From NCBI RefSeq assembly GCF_028476545.1, contig NW_026733193.1, positions 77,501-141,500 on the forward strand: a stretch of 64,000 bases of DNA, in the 5' to 3' direction. The notes below the pieces were generated by a model. That model searched no databases, was not told the origin of the DNA, and saw only the letters and a program-made list of their open reading frames with translations. The translations under genes and the position numbers were made by a program. This DNA comes from Physella acuta (Eukaryota; Mollusca; Gastropoda; Physidae). Below, in pieces: positions 29,976-40,674 of this stretch; the first letter of the stretch is position 1; each line of letters starts with the position of its first letter.

Positions 29976-31266
29976 ACAAGTTAATAAAAAGTCTAGTGAC
30001 AATTTAAGCGCAATTTCCTTATGTTATCCATAACAATTTTAAATCGAGATAAATCATATATTCAGCAAATAAATAATGTAACACAGGTAGTTTCAATAAT
30101 TCAAAACAAAATAGAAAAAAATTCATAAAAAACGTTTTAATAACAAGCTTTTATGTACTAATGCACTAAAAAGTAGAAAATAAATTATACACTACTATTT
30201 AAATTACTATAAAGAAAAGCGTGGGTCACTTTAGTACCTATTGGATACCTTTACTAATATTTGAGAAGAGACCCACGCTTTTCTTTATAGTAATTTAAAT
30301 AGTAGTGTATAATTTATTTTCTACTTTTTAGTGCATTAGTACATAAAAGCTTGTCATTAAAACGTTTTTTTATGAATTTTTTTTTCAGTACTTTACATGT
30401 TTTATTTACAATAGTGTTACATGACTAAAAACCATTGCGCGTCTATTGAACGTGATGGCGCAGCTATTGAACCTGATGGCGCAGCTATTGAACGTGATGA
30501 CGCGTGTGGTGTGGTTGGATAGACATGCCTACTAATTCGGTCCAAATTTTAATTAATTAATAAAAAATTAATTAGGCATCCAATTAAGTAAAATTTAGTT
30601 TCAGATTGCATTGTCTTCATGTCTTGACCCACGGGCCAACTGTGAATCGTATCGGTCAAGTAGAAGTTTCCGAATTTTCACTCCTGCGTTTCGATCTAGT
30701 AGACTGACGACAGACAGAGGAAGTGAGTTAAATAAAAGCTTATAAAAATCCTTTCGAACCTCCGCTCATTCGCTATGGTAAAATCCTTTCGAACCTCAGC
30801 GCTTTGCGCTAAATCATCCTAGGCCTACACGATGCTCAGATTAAAAATTCTTAATTAATTTTTTGTGACCAAACGAAAGGATATTTTTGAAAACTTTCTT
30901 CGGCAATATTGTTCTAAATTATGGCAGGAATCGATTGGTAAATGTTTCAAGTCGCTAAGTGGTCTGGTTGCCGAGATATGGGCAAAAAACTGCATTTTTT
31001 TTTCGAGGTTTTTTGGCTTTTCCGAGAAATCCAGGAAGGAATTCCTGGAATTTTTTTTTGGCCTATGTTCATCCTCGGAACTTGCTTAACTTATTTGCTT
31101 TTGGAACTAGTCCTCGATATAGCTTCGTTGAGGAGGAGATACGACTTAAAGACGACTTAAAGCTGCGGACACACATCCATCCATACATCCATCCATCCAT
31201 TCATACATTCCCAGAAATGACGAGTTAATAATCGCAATTCTCCAGAATGGAAATTGCGCTAAAAAG
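29976..31266. mobile_element. Composite non-autonomous DNA element, copy A
   Basis: It shares several blocks, in the same order and orientation, with 53070-53747: GTCTAGTGAC..TTTAAGCGCAATTTCC at the left, three reiterated TATTGAACGTGATGGCGC-like units, GCCTACTAATTCGGTC, a 300 bp block with AACGAAAGGATATTTTTG, and the right end GGAAATTGCGCTAAAAAGT. The two ends are inverted repeats (GCGCAATTTCC, extending to about 22 bp). Copy A holds two extra inserts: a foldback (30115-30385) and a roughly 300 bp block (about 30560-30860). No transposase is encoded; the short open frames near 30865-31228 are not conserved as protein. Confidence 0.75.
30115..30385. mobile_element. Near-perfect foldback element (about 110-bp arms)
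   Basis: The left arm (about 30115-30227, ending AAAGAAAAGCGTGGGTC) and the right arm (30270-about 30385, beginning GACCCACGCTTTTCTTT) are inverted copies differing by about two positions, around a loop of 42 bp. It is absent from the equivalent place in copy B of the host element near 53135-53190, so it looks like a later insertion. Confidence 0.85.
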
Positions 31267-31910
31267 TCACTGGAAAAAAAAACAGAAAAAAAAACAAAAA
31301 AAGTCACAGGAAAAAAAGTCACAAATAAATATTTGCATGGAACTTGTTAATACTTTTATGAATTATATATTCAGAGAGTGCAAATTAACTTAGGATTAAT
31401 TAAATGTAATGTAATGTGTGTAGGTTTTATACGCATTGTAATTTTTATAATTCATCTAAAAATATTTAGTATGAAGTAGAATCTATGTAGATAGTAATTA
31501 TGTTATTGTTAAACACAATATTAATAGTTAATAGCATTTAATAAAATGTTCCAACCTCATCGGTTTTCATCGTGTATTTTTTTACTACTAACATTAAATT
31601 TTCGTGAAATGGTAAGTTCATCTGACTTGCTGCCAACACTCATCGCAACAATAGTTATGATTAGTTCAACAAAACAGAAAGCCGACAAGGTTCAAAGGCT
31701 GTCATTTTTTTCCTAATAAAAACTGTGACTTTTTTCCCGTTCACCCTAGAAAATGCACTGCTGGTTTGATTTTGCCATTTTCTGACCGTAGGTAAACTTC
31801 CGACTATCGAAATGAAACAAGATCGAGCCTGCCGTGCAAACTAAACTGATCTCAAATCTCAGACTAGAGATCTTGATCTAGGATCTAGATCTAGAGTAGA
31901 GCAAGATCTA
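31267..31910. other. No gene seen
   Basis: A-rich stretch followed by AT-rich intergenic DNA and a few TCTAGA-type words. No gene or element end was recognised apart from the flanking transposons. Confidence 0.5.
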
Positions 31911-32993
31911 GAGTAGATTTCCTCACGCGGTCAAAGCCATATTGCGATCACATTCCCGTTTTCGCTTCGTAAAATAATTGTTTGGATGCTTTATACGAAA
32001 CTACCGGTATCTGCTGTAAGCATGTCCATTTCTAAATATATCCAGGTCAAATTCTTTTGTTTTCTCCTTCTGGAAGACAAGTTTTTAAATTTTTAAGTTG
32101 AGGTATGACGTCAACCGGTGATCCCAGTTCCCCCGGATGAAAGCACTAGGTCCGGGATGAGATGAATAAAACTAACCAATCAAAGCTGTTTATAATTAGG
32201 TTAACTATAAATAGCTTCTACATATGTGTGGGACACTGTAAATACTATAGCTAAGGCTACTAAAGCAACCTGAGAGGTCAAATGGGGGTGATCGCAGCTG
32301 GGCTGACGATTCGGGTCGTTTTCCTCGCTGCGTAACCAATGACTTGAGCTAGACTAGCCTAGATCTAGATGCTCTATATTTCAAGCTAAGTCTAGAATAT
32401 GTATAGTTTATACATTATTCTGTGGTTTTAAATTATTTCGATCATCTACTTCTTCTAGAACTAGTTTGTGTCTCCATATACAAGCATATCTAAGCAAATG
32501 TTAGGTTTTGTCTTGTTAGTAATTGTTACGTCCCTTTGTTATGATTATTAAAATTGCGTCCCTTGAGTTATCACTGGGTCATCCGTGATGTGTTGTTAAT
32601 AAATTTAATTAAAGTGTTTTTTATTTGGTTTTGCAGTCTATTAATTAATAATACAATCAACAACACGTTTAAAAGTGTAAATTATTTATTTTAGCTTTTA
32701 AAATTGGATCAAAACGTAAAAAACTACGCTTGTTACGCAACAGGAAAATGTGACCGCCGGCAAGAAAAAAAAGGGGGAAAAAAGATCGCAAGCAGGCAGG
32801 TCACTAAAACTTGAATATCTCAAATACTATGCGTAGGAATACAAAATGATTTATAAATATTAGAGTAGAATGGCAGCGGAATAACACGGTACTTTCAGTT
32901 TGTTTCTGTGTGAAACGGGTACAAAATAGCGCCCGATGAAAATCGGGAGTTCGGATTTTTTTGCTATGTGTGACCGCGTTAGGAAATCTACTC
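31911..32993 (-). mobile_element. Non-autonomous TIR DNA transposon, copy 2 (inverted relative to copy 1)
   Basis: Both ends carry GAGTAGATTTCCT followed by MACGCGGTCA, flanked by TA. The interior matches 15921-16990 in reverse along the full length (for example TTTAAATTATTTCGATCATC near 32430 and TTTGTTTCTGTGT near 32902). The length is 1083 bp and no protein is encoded. Confidence 0.85.
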
Positions 32994-33100
32994 TAGTCTA
33001 GTCTAGATCTAGATAGCTTTCCCTTACTTTCAGTATGTAGATTTAGATGTAGCTCTAGTTGATTAGTTTAGATTTTAGATCATCTAGTAATAATCTAGAG

Positions 33101-33395
33101 CAGGGGTCTCCAAACTTTTAACTTTTCATTTCGAGGGCCGCATTAACTGCCTTTATCATTATATTAATGATTAACTACTACTTCTCTAGGATCTAGATCT
33201 AGAATTAGATCTAGATCTAGATCTAGATCTAGATCTATAAAATTTCAGTTCGGAGGCCAGTTTCTTCCAGGCATGTCTTTGATTTTTCTGGGCAAAGTTC
33301 CTCAGCCATCACCAACAAACGTTGAATTCCGTGGACAAAAAGATCTCTGCGGGCCGGATGAGAGGACCTCGTGGGCCGCAGTTTGGAGACCCCTG
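33101..33395. mobile_element. hAT-type MITE with 8-bp target duplication
   Basis: The termini are inverted repeats CAGGGGTCTCCAAACT and AGTTTGGAGACCCCTG. An exact 8-bp duplication ATCTAGAG flanks both sides (33093-33100 and 33396-33403), diagnostic of the hAT superfamily. The 295 bp interior includes GGGCCG-type subterminal words and a (GATCTA)n run at about 33190-33237. It has no transposase. Confidence 0.93.
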
Positions 33396-33403
33396 ATCTA
33401 GAG

Positions 33404-34734
33404 ACTAGAATTGTACACGGTTGTGTTTATAATACGCTCAACCGGAGGTGAACGGGGGAAAAAAAAAGGCGAATAAAATACGCTAAATAGTACCTGAATA
33501 AAATGGAGTGCCCTAGATTCTATCTAGATCTAGATCTAGATTACTATTAGTTAAGGCTTAGTTACTAGTTAGGGTATACCGAGGTTAGATCAGCCCATCT
33601 AGATCTAGAATCTTGTAGTACTAGATTGTAGATCTAGTACGTAGTAAATTAAAATTAAGTTAAGAATAAGTATAAGTATTTTTAAGAGTGTGTGTGTAAA
33701 TATAAATAATATTTAAGCGGGAGTGATCTCCCCTACACTTTCTCGAATATATATATTATATATAACACTGGCAACTTAGGATATAGACATGATTTTTAAT
33801 CTATTTTTAATTAGGCTACTTCAACTTTTTAATTATAATCGAATAGAATCTCATAGAAAAAAGAATAGCAAACAATGTGCAAATCATTATTACTTTATCA
33901 TATGCGTTTTTTTAGAAATTGCAAAAAGCTTAAAATACTACTTCTAGTCAACAGAAAATTCAAATTATTCAAAATTTGACGGAAGGCAGAGAATTAGGTC
34001 TTTTACTAGATCTCTAGTATGTGAATTTTTGTGTATCTTAGGCTAACATTGATTCTTAGGCTAGGTTTCTCGCTAAATAAAAAATGTACTCAATTTTCAA
34101 TGTAAACATGACCACTACATAATATAGTTACATCCATACTTAATCCATTAGGCATTAATTTTGAGGTTTTTAGTTCGTTTGAAATTAAATTTCTTTATTA
34201 CTTAAAGTATTGTCACTCACAGCTATCGCACAACACACCCTTCCATAACAACCCATGTTATATCACTCTTACGTTTGAGGCCAAGCAATCCACAAATTTG
34301 TTCGACTTTTTAATTGGCTATGCACCAGAGTTCCTCACTAGTGATAAACCAAATAGGTGTCACTTGGTTTTTAAAAAATAAAAATAAATTGGTTGTGGTG
34401 TGAGAGCCGGTCATAAAAAAAGTGCTCCAATAGGCCTGTTTGATTTCTTTTTTAATAGACTGATAAAACTAATAGTGCTTTACTTAATCGCTCACTTTTG
34501 TACCTACATCGTTGATATTTTAAAAGTGCTGTTAATTTTAATTAAACCAACTTTTGAATTTAGCCTCCATTTTTCAAACCAAATTTTAAAATCCTTTTCT
34601 GGCATATATCCCAGCCATCTATGGTTTGTTTTCAAAACAGGAAAATCCCTGCCATTTTGCTCATGGTAAACATTTTAAACAGTAATTCTAAGAAGGTCAC
34701 TGGAACTAAGATGAAAAGTTGTCGGAAAGCATGC
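33404..34734. other. No gene seen; AT-rich with TCTAGA words
   Basis: Non-coding sequence with dispersed AGATCTAGA motifs to about 33640 and a TATATA stretch at 33745. Short open frames are without family resemblance. Confidence 0.5.
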
Positions 34735-35143
34735 ATTCGGTATGGACGTCATATTGTTGTTAGGAACAGGCCACGCCTCCAGGTTAGCGAGCAGTACTAA
34801 TCTATCTGAAATAGTACTCAAGTTACAGGCTTTTGAAAATCCAAAAGTAGAATAAGTACCACTTCCGGTTAGCGGAAATCACTGAAAGGTTGACACAGAA
34901 CTACAGATTTGATATAATACTTATATAAGAAGTTTCATTGGCCTAGCTGTAACGGTACTCAAATTATCGTGTTCACAGACATACACACACACATACGTAC
35001 ACACACACACAGACATACGAACAAAGTTGCAAAACTAAGTTTTTCCGACTCAGGGAGATGTAAAACTGATTTGTGAAAATCTTGATTTTGATTTTTTTGC
35101 ACGATTATAATACTTCCTCTATACTTCATATACGAGAAAGTAA
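34735..35143 (+). repeat. Possible SINE/LINE tail-like repeat
   Basis: A patch of higher complexity with a (CA)n core at 34980-35022 ends TTCATATACGAGAAAGTAAA. Its composition and sharply defined end resemble a retroposon 3' region, but no second copy lies in the window. It could instead be part of the zinc-finger gene's promoter region. Confidence 0.3.
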
Positions 35144-35476
35144 AAAATAGTTAACATTGCTAACATTTTAAAAGTTATCTTCCTTTGGTCTAGATTCTAG
35201 ATGTATAGTCTATAGCATTAAATCTACATGACAAGTCTTTTACAGTCTTACTTTTTACTCTTTGGTACTGTTGTATTGATAAAACTTTTTGAAAAAAAAA
35301 TGATATGCCTAACTAAAATATTAGTAAATAGATTACTTTTAAAAAATGTATTTTCATTGTACATTTTTTCTGGTCTACAGAATGCAGGCTCAAGACAGTT
35401 AACTGGAATTTTTAGTATAGGGATGCTGTTGTAATAATATTCTTAAAACAGTCAAGTGTAACACCTATACATTATT

Positions 35477-37804
35477 ATGGATCATATGGAATTCAGCATT
35501 GCTTTGCCATCTCATGTTGAGTTCACCAAAGCGGGGATGGAGTGGAAACATATGAAACAAAGATTACATGCACACATTAATCACAGCTCTGATGTACATC
35601 ACCAGCAAATTCAAGGTTTGGTGCAAGCATTTTTAATCAACATAGCTGCAGAGCAAGTGCAGGAGGTGTTTAACATGTTTGGACTGTCATATGAAGAGGC
35701 AATTAAGTTTAATCTCATTTTACAACAGTTAGAGGACGTTTGCTTGCCACGTTTCCTTATAATTTACAACAGGTACAAGTTTTTCACCTGTAAGCAGACT
35801 TGCAATGGTAAATTCAATGATTTTCTTAAAAATTTGGTCAAATGGTCTGAAAATTGTGAATTTGGTGATTTAAAGGACATTCTAATGAAGGATTGTATAA
35901 TAACAGGCATCTCAGATAATGCTGTGCGCCAGTGTCTTATGGAGACAGAGGAGTTGAGTTTTTTCAAGTCGTTGGAAATTTGCAGAGGTGTGGAGCAGAG
36001 CCAGAAGATGAAAAATATTTCCGTGGCAACTGAGGGTACAGTGTGCGTAGACGCCAGCAGTAACACAGAGTCTCAGCATGTAGAGGTTCCATGTTTTAAG
36101 TCTTACAACGACATAAGCACCAACACCACAGTTGATTTTACAAGTGATGTAGAAAAAGATCATCAGAACGTTTCAGAATTAAATGTGTTTCAGGAGCTAG
36201 AGGAAAATAAACTACAGAACCAAGCAATACAAACTGAATTAAAGAGTAATGTTTCCACTTTGGCCAGGAGTGAAAAAGATGTAGAGGAAAAAAAGTTGAC
36301 AAAGCCAAGAAGGTCCAAACGCTGCAGCCGTACTCATAAAAGTACAATGTCATTTCTTTGTGATAACTGTGATAAACGTTTTCCAGATCAATTATCAATG
36401 AAGCTGCATTTATGTTCTAAAGATGAGCAGAAGAAGCAGACTGTTAACTTAAAATGTCGAGTTTGTAAACTGGTTGTGACAGACAGGAGTGCTTTAATAA
36501 AGCACAGGTTAGTCCATAAAGGTGAGAAAAGATTTAAATGTGAAACTTGTTCAGCTAATTTTAGCAACGCCTCCCACTTAAAAGTTCATATAAGGCTCCA
36601 TACAGGGGAACGTCCTTTTACTTGTGATACCTGTGGGGCATCATTTCCTGAATCCTCTAAGCTGAAGTCGCACTTGCGCAAACACACTGGAGAGAGACCG
36701 TTTACGTGTGAAGTTTGTCAGAGAAAATTTGCTTGGACAGCAGCTTATACTAGACATTTACGTACACATACTGGTGAAAAACCATACACTTGTGAGTTCT
36801 GTGGGGGGAACTTTGCAGATTTTACATCACTTCAGCGCCACAGGCGAACTCACACAAAAGAGAAACCATATTCCTGTGATACTTGCCAAGCAAAGTTCAC
36901 TGACCCTTCTGCTTTGAAGTTGCATAAAAGAGGTCACACAGGCGAGAGGCCGTACACTTGTCAGAAATGTAAATCTTCATTTGTACGGTCTCAACACTTG
37001 AAAGAGCACATGAAACTACATACAGGAGAAAAACCTTACGAGTGTAAAACCTGTGGTGCCAAGTTTGTCGAAGCATCAAAACTGAAAAGCCACATTCGCA
37101 GACACACTGGTGAAAAACCATATTTATGTAAAATTTGTGGCACCAGTTTTGCTTGGACGGCGGCTTACACTAGGCACATGAGGACACACACTCGGGACAA
37201 GCCGTACTTTTGTGATTATTGTGGATCACGATTTGCCGACCATTCCACTCTCACTCGTCACACAAGGACTCACACGGGAGAAAGGCCTTACGTCTGCAAG
37301 GATTGTGGATCCAATTTTGCGGATAATTCTTCTTTAAACAGGCACATGAGGATTCACACGGGTGAGAAATCCTATGTTTGTGAAGTTTGTGGATCATCGT
37401 TTGCAGTTAAATCCTACCTTGTTAGACACATGCGTACCCATACTGGAGAGAAACCATATCACTGTGATACTTGCGGGTCAAAGTTCACTGATTCATCTAA
37501 ACTTAGCCGGCATAAGAAAATTCATTCAAAATCTGCTGTGAAACAAACTGTTGTTGAAAATCAGGAATGTGAAGAACAGGAGGAGCAGTTTGCCCAGCTA
37601 CAACCTTTACATCTGGTACCTCAAGACTCAGATCCTCTGCAGCTTCACCACCAGCACCTCCTTGACTCCCACCCAGCTGAACAGACACCAGAAGAGCAGC
37701 ACCCCATGACCTTAAATGAAGATTTGCAGCACCCACTTTTACTGTCAACAAACTTAATTCCTCTCACTCATATGCTACCATTTAATGCATCAATCATTTC
37801 TTAA
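35477..37804 (+). CDS. Gag-capsid-like domain fused to 13 C2H2 zinc fingers
   Basis: A 775 aa nuclear DNA-binding protein in one coding exon. Residues about 20-178 match the capsid region of Ty3/Gypsy (K02A2.6-like) Gag: FNMFGLSYEE, LEDVCLPRFLIIYNRYKFFT, NDFLKNLVKWSENCEFGDLK, MKDCIITGISDNAVRQCLM and FKSLEICRGVEQSQKMK. Residues about 276-288 are basic (PRRSKRCSRTHK, a likely nuclear signal). One degenerate finger (about 295) is followed by 13 regular C2H2 fingers (about 327-690) with TGEKP/TGERP linkers; the tail is rich in Gln, His, Leu and Pro. The layout is that of vertebrate SCAN-ZNF proteins. The frame is fully open and host-like, so it is a captured domain in a host gene rather than an element. 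A splice acceptor (GGTCTACAG, about 35380) upstream implies an untranslated first exon. Target genes are unknown. Confidence 0.9.
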   Translation: MDHMEFSIALPSHVEFTKAGMEWKHMKQRLHAHINHSSDVHHQQIQGLVQAFLINIAAEQVQEVFNMFGLSYEEAIKFNLILQQLEDVCLPRFLIIYNRYKFFTCKQTCNGKFNDFLKNLVKWSENCEFGDLKDILMKDCIITGISDNAVRQCLMETEELSFFKSLEICRGVEQSQKMKNISVATEGTVCVDASSNTESQHVEVPCFKSYNDISTNTTVDFTSDVEKDHQNVSELNVFQELEENKLQNQAIQTELKSNVSTLARSEKDVEEKKLTKPRRSKRCSRTHKSTMSFLCDNCDKRFPDQLSMKLHLCSKDEQKKQTVNLKCRVCKLVVTDRSALIKHRLVHKGEKRFKCETCSANFSNASHLKVHIRLHTGERPFTCDTCGASFPESSKLKSHLRKHTGERPFTCEVCQRKFAWTAAYTRHLRTHTGEKPYTCEFCGGNFADFTSLQRHRRTHTKEKPYSCDTCQAKFTDPSALKLHKRGHTGERPYTCQKCKSSFVRSQHLKEHMKLHTGEKPYECKTCGAKFVEASKLKSHIRRHTGEKPYLCKICGTSFAWTAAYTRHMRTHTRDKPYFCDYCGSRFADHSTLTRHTRTHTGERPYVCKDCGSNFADNSSLNRHMRIHTGEKSYVCEVCGSSFAVKSYLVRHMRTHTGEKPYHCDTCGSKFTDSSKLSRHKKIHSKSAVKQTVVENQECEEQEEQFAQLQPLHLVPQDSDPLQLHHQHLLDSHPAEQTPEEQHPMTLNEDLQHPLLLSTNLIPLTHMLPFNASIIS

Positions 37805-40409
37805 CTTTCTGTTTCTAATTTAGAAATTTAAAAAAATTGGCAGCAAATTCATTTGTTGAAATGTATTACAATATTTTACTTTACCAACTTATTAATCTCT
37901 GTTATTAATTTTCAGTATACAATGTAATAATAATACTTAATGGGTTTAGGGTTTTCTTGTGTAAATTACCTAATATAAATCAACAATTATATTCTTTAAC
38001 TGTTGTTACAAAAAAATGTAGACTTTTAAATAAGTGTACATTTTAGACAGATGACTTCCAATGAGGCAAGTGCAAGCTAAAGCTAGGGCAGGTTTCTTGT
38101 GAAAATAACCTGATAAAAACCAAACAATTATATTCTTAAACTCTTACAAGAAATAAAAAGTTGCCTAGATGCTTTAATAAACTATGCACATTTAGACAAG
38201 CAGATTTCAAGCAAGGAACGCAAGCTTGTACTAGGGTAGCTGCAAAAGGTTATTAAAGTATACTTTCCTAAAAATTTTCCTCTACTTCATTTAACATAAA
38301 ATTGCTATGAATTTAGCAACTTTTTGATTGACTTATATTTTTATGTCTTTACTGAGTTTTTAACATTTTTAACTCCATATTTAGTTCATCTACTACATAA
38401 TGAAGTATAAATATTACAATCTAATCAAGACATTTTGTAATAGAGTACCAAAGGGATTGTGCAATTTTATATAATGCAAAGAGAGTGGGGAGGTGTTTAT
38501 TTAGGGTAGGTGTTGATACATATTGTACAACCACTGTCTTTGAACTTTTAATCCTCATTTTGCAACATTTAAAATGGGTGGATTGACTCCATTGGCTTAC
38601 ATATTCTTTCTTTTTAATCATTATCAGGTTTCATGATTGTTTCCAATGATGGTACAACATGCAATTTGCTTCTACACTGTGATTCCCATAGTTTGTTTGT
38701 ACATTTTTTAAATTCAAATTTTTTTTTGTGCCATCAAATTGTGTTGTGGATCCTTGAATGTTATGTAAGAGGTGTCATACCAGTAGATTTCACAGTTGAT
38801 GTAGGTAAAAAAAAAATTTCTTCTGATTGTTTATGTTTGATCTGTTGCAGAGTGAACTTGTGTAAGTAAATATTTTAGATTTGTGTAGGCCACCTCTCCT
38901 GTTTTTGAAATTGTAATTGACAGTTCTTTAATTAATGTTAAACACAAGGCAGAGCTTTGAGCATTAGTTTAAAACAGAATTATCTGTTTTTGCTTATATG
39001 CACAATATGTTTCAGACTGCAACACATAAAACAATAAAACAAATTAAAGACAATGATCTTATCACTTTAAATTTAAAAAAAAATTATCTGTAAAACTTAC
39101 CTGTTTGCAAAGTGTTATCAAGCTTTAATATACCCCAGCACTGTACTTTTGTACAATATGCTGGTTATCTCAAGAAATGAATTTAAAATGACTATTACAA
39201 TTAATTAGACAATTACTGTAAATTTTCCACACATTGTGCTGTAAATTTAGCATTATAATCTGTATGTCCAAACCATTTATAATTTTTTTTATTTATACGC
39301 TGCTGTGACCAAACCTTTAGAAATTGCTAGTTTAGACCTTTAGATAATAATTTTTACTTATATTCTGTAGTTGATTTATGTAATAAAATGTATTTGTTGA
39401 TGCTTTATAAATGTCTCAAAATAAGATGATTTACAATTGCATTAAGTATGAAAAATCAATTGAAATTTTAGGCCTATTCTATTGAGGTACTGTGCAATTT
39501 TTAAAAATGTTTTATCAAAATATTTAAGTAATGAAACAAAGTATTGAAACACATTGTTTGATATTATTATACTTTTATTTGAGTATTTTTTAATTACATT
39601 TTTAAGTATTATTACATACACATTTTTACAAATATATTTTAAGAAAATATGAATACTAAGCTATTGTCAATTGTAAATTTTCTAATTATAAACAACTAAA
39701 ATAACAACAATCATTTCTGATACTTCTACCACTTTGATTTTGACTTTGAAATTAAAACACGTCTTTTATCTAAGGAGAGTTGTTTTTAAAAAAGAATAAT
39801 ATCACATGTTTAACAAAGCATGAAATCATTTGTAGATGAATCATTTTTTATTTTCTGTATTGCAAACACCTCTCTGCATATTTGAAATAACTGTAAACCT
39901 TTAAGTATTAGCTAGCTATATTTAACTAAGTAGATTTGATAGTATTTTATTTAGCCCTTAAAAAAACCAGTGTGACGAATCAATCAGTTGTTTAATGTAA
40001 ATTGTAAATTTAAAATGAATAGTTCTTAAATTGAGAAGAAATGTGTCTGTACTTTATATTTCTATAACTATTGTTCCCAGCTAATTTAACATGGTTACCT
40101 TACTCATTGGCAAAGAGTAAATGAGATGTGAAACAAACCATGGCATCATGTTTTTTGTGTGCCCCTTATATTTTGATAATAATATTTCTCATAAATGAGA
40201 TCTAGAAAATAGTTAATAAAACAGTAGAACAAAACGGTGTCAGGACTTTTTCTTTATGTATTTTAAAATTTTTTTTTAATGAATTTGTTTTTATTTACTG
40301 CCTGTTAATGCCAAATTTAATATTCTTAATTTCTAATGTACCATAATTTAGAATCCAAATTATTTCTGACTTTTAAATCTCATCACATTTTTAGTCAGTA
40401 TACATAGTA
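37805..40409. other. 3' untranslated region and AT-rich intergenic DNA
   Basis: Several AATAAA signals follow the stop codon (near 38153, 39382 and 40218); which is used cannot be told. Two similar blocks around 38040-38110 and 38160-38235 (ACATTTTAGACAGATGACTTCCA and its variant, each followed by GCAAGCT and CTAGGG) are an old local duplication. No coding exon is seen. Confidence 0.5.
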
Positions 40410-40664
40410 TTATGGGAGGTCGTGGCCTAGTGGTAGAGAGCTAAACTGCTAACCCGAGAATCTTGAGTTAGAATCCGGGTAATAATCAATGGACCTTCCT
40501 TGAATCCACCCAGCTCTGATGGGCACCTAACTCACGTTAGGGAAATAAAGGCGGCTGGGTATAGTGCTGACCACGCTATCCCTTCAAATGCCGAGGTCTC
40601 TGAAGCAGATGAACTCTACTTCATCTGCCCCATGTGTCTCGGGCACAAACAGGAAATGATGATG
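40410..40664 (+). repeat. tRNA-derived SINE with 10-bp target duplication
   Basis: The head has A-box-like GTGGCCTAGTGGTAGAG and B-box-like GAGTTAGAATCC, followed by the family body (CACCCAGCTCTGATGGGCAC, ACTCACGTTAGGGAAATAAA, GCAGATGAACTCTAC) and an (ATG)n tail. ATACATAGTA is duplicated on both sides (40400-40409 and 40665-40674). This is the best reference copy in the window. Confidence 0.93.
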
Positions 40665-40674
40665 ATACATAGTA

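Noticed and set aside
30865-31228. Three overlapping open frames with a match near 53.4-53.7 kb
   Set aside because: The match is at DNA level in a non-autonomous transposon; the frames are not preserved between the two copies.
35477-36020. An intact or decayed Gypsy element around the Gag-like domain
   Set aside because: No long terminal repeats, protease, reverse transcriptase or integrase were seen on either side; the domain sits in one host-like frame with zinc fingers.
35764-36398. Minus-strand frames within the first zinc-finger gene
   Set aside because: Antisense shadows without splice signals or family resemblance.
40414-40490. Possible tRNA gene on the plus strand
   Set aside because: It is the head of a SINE with target duplications; cloverleaf stems do not pair properly.
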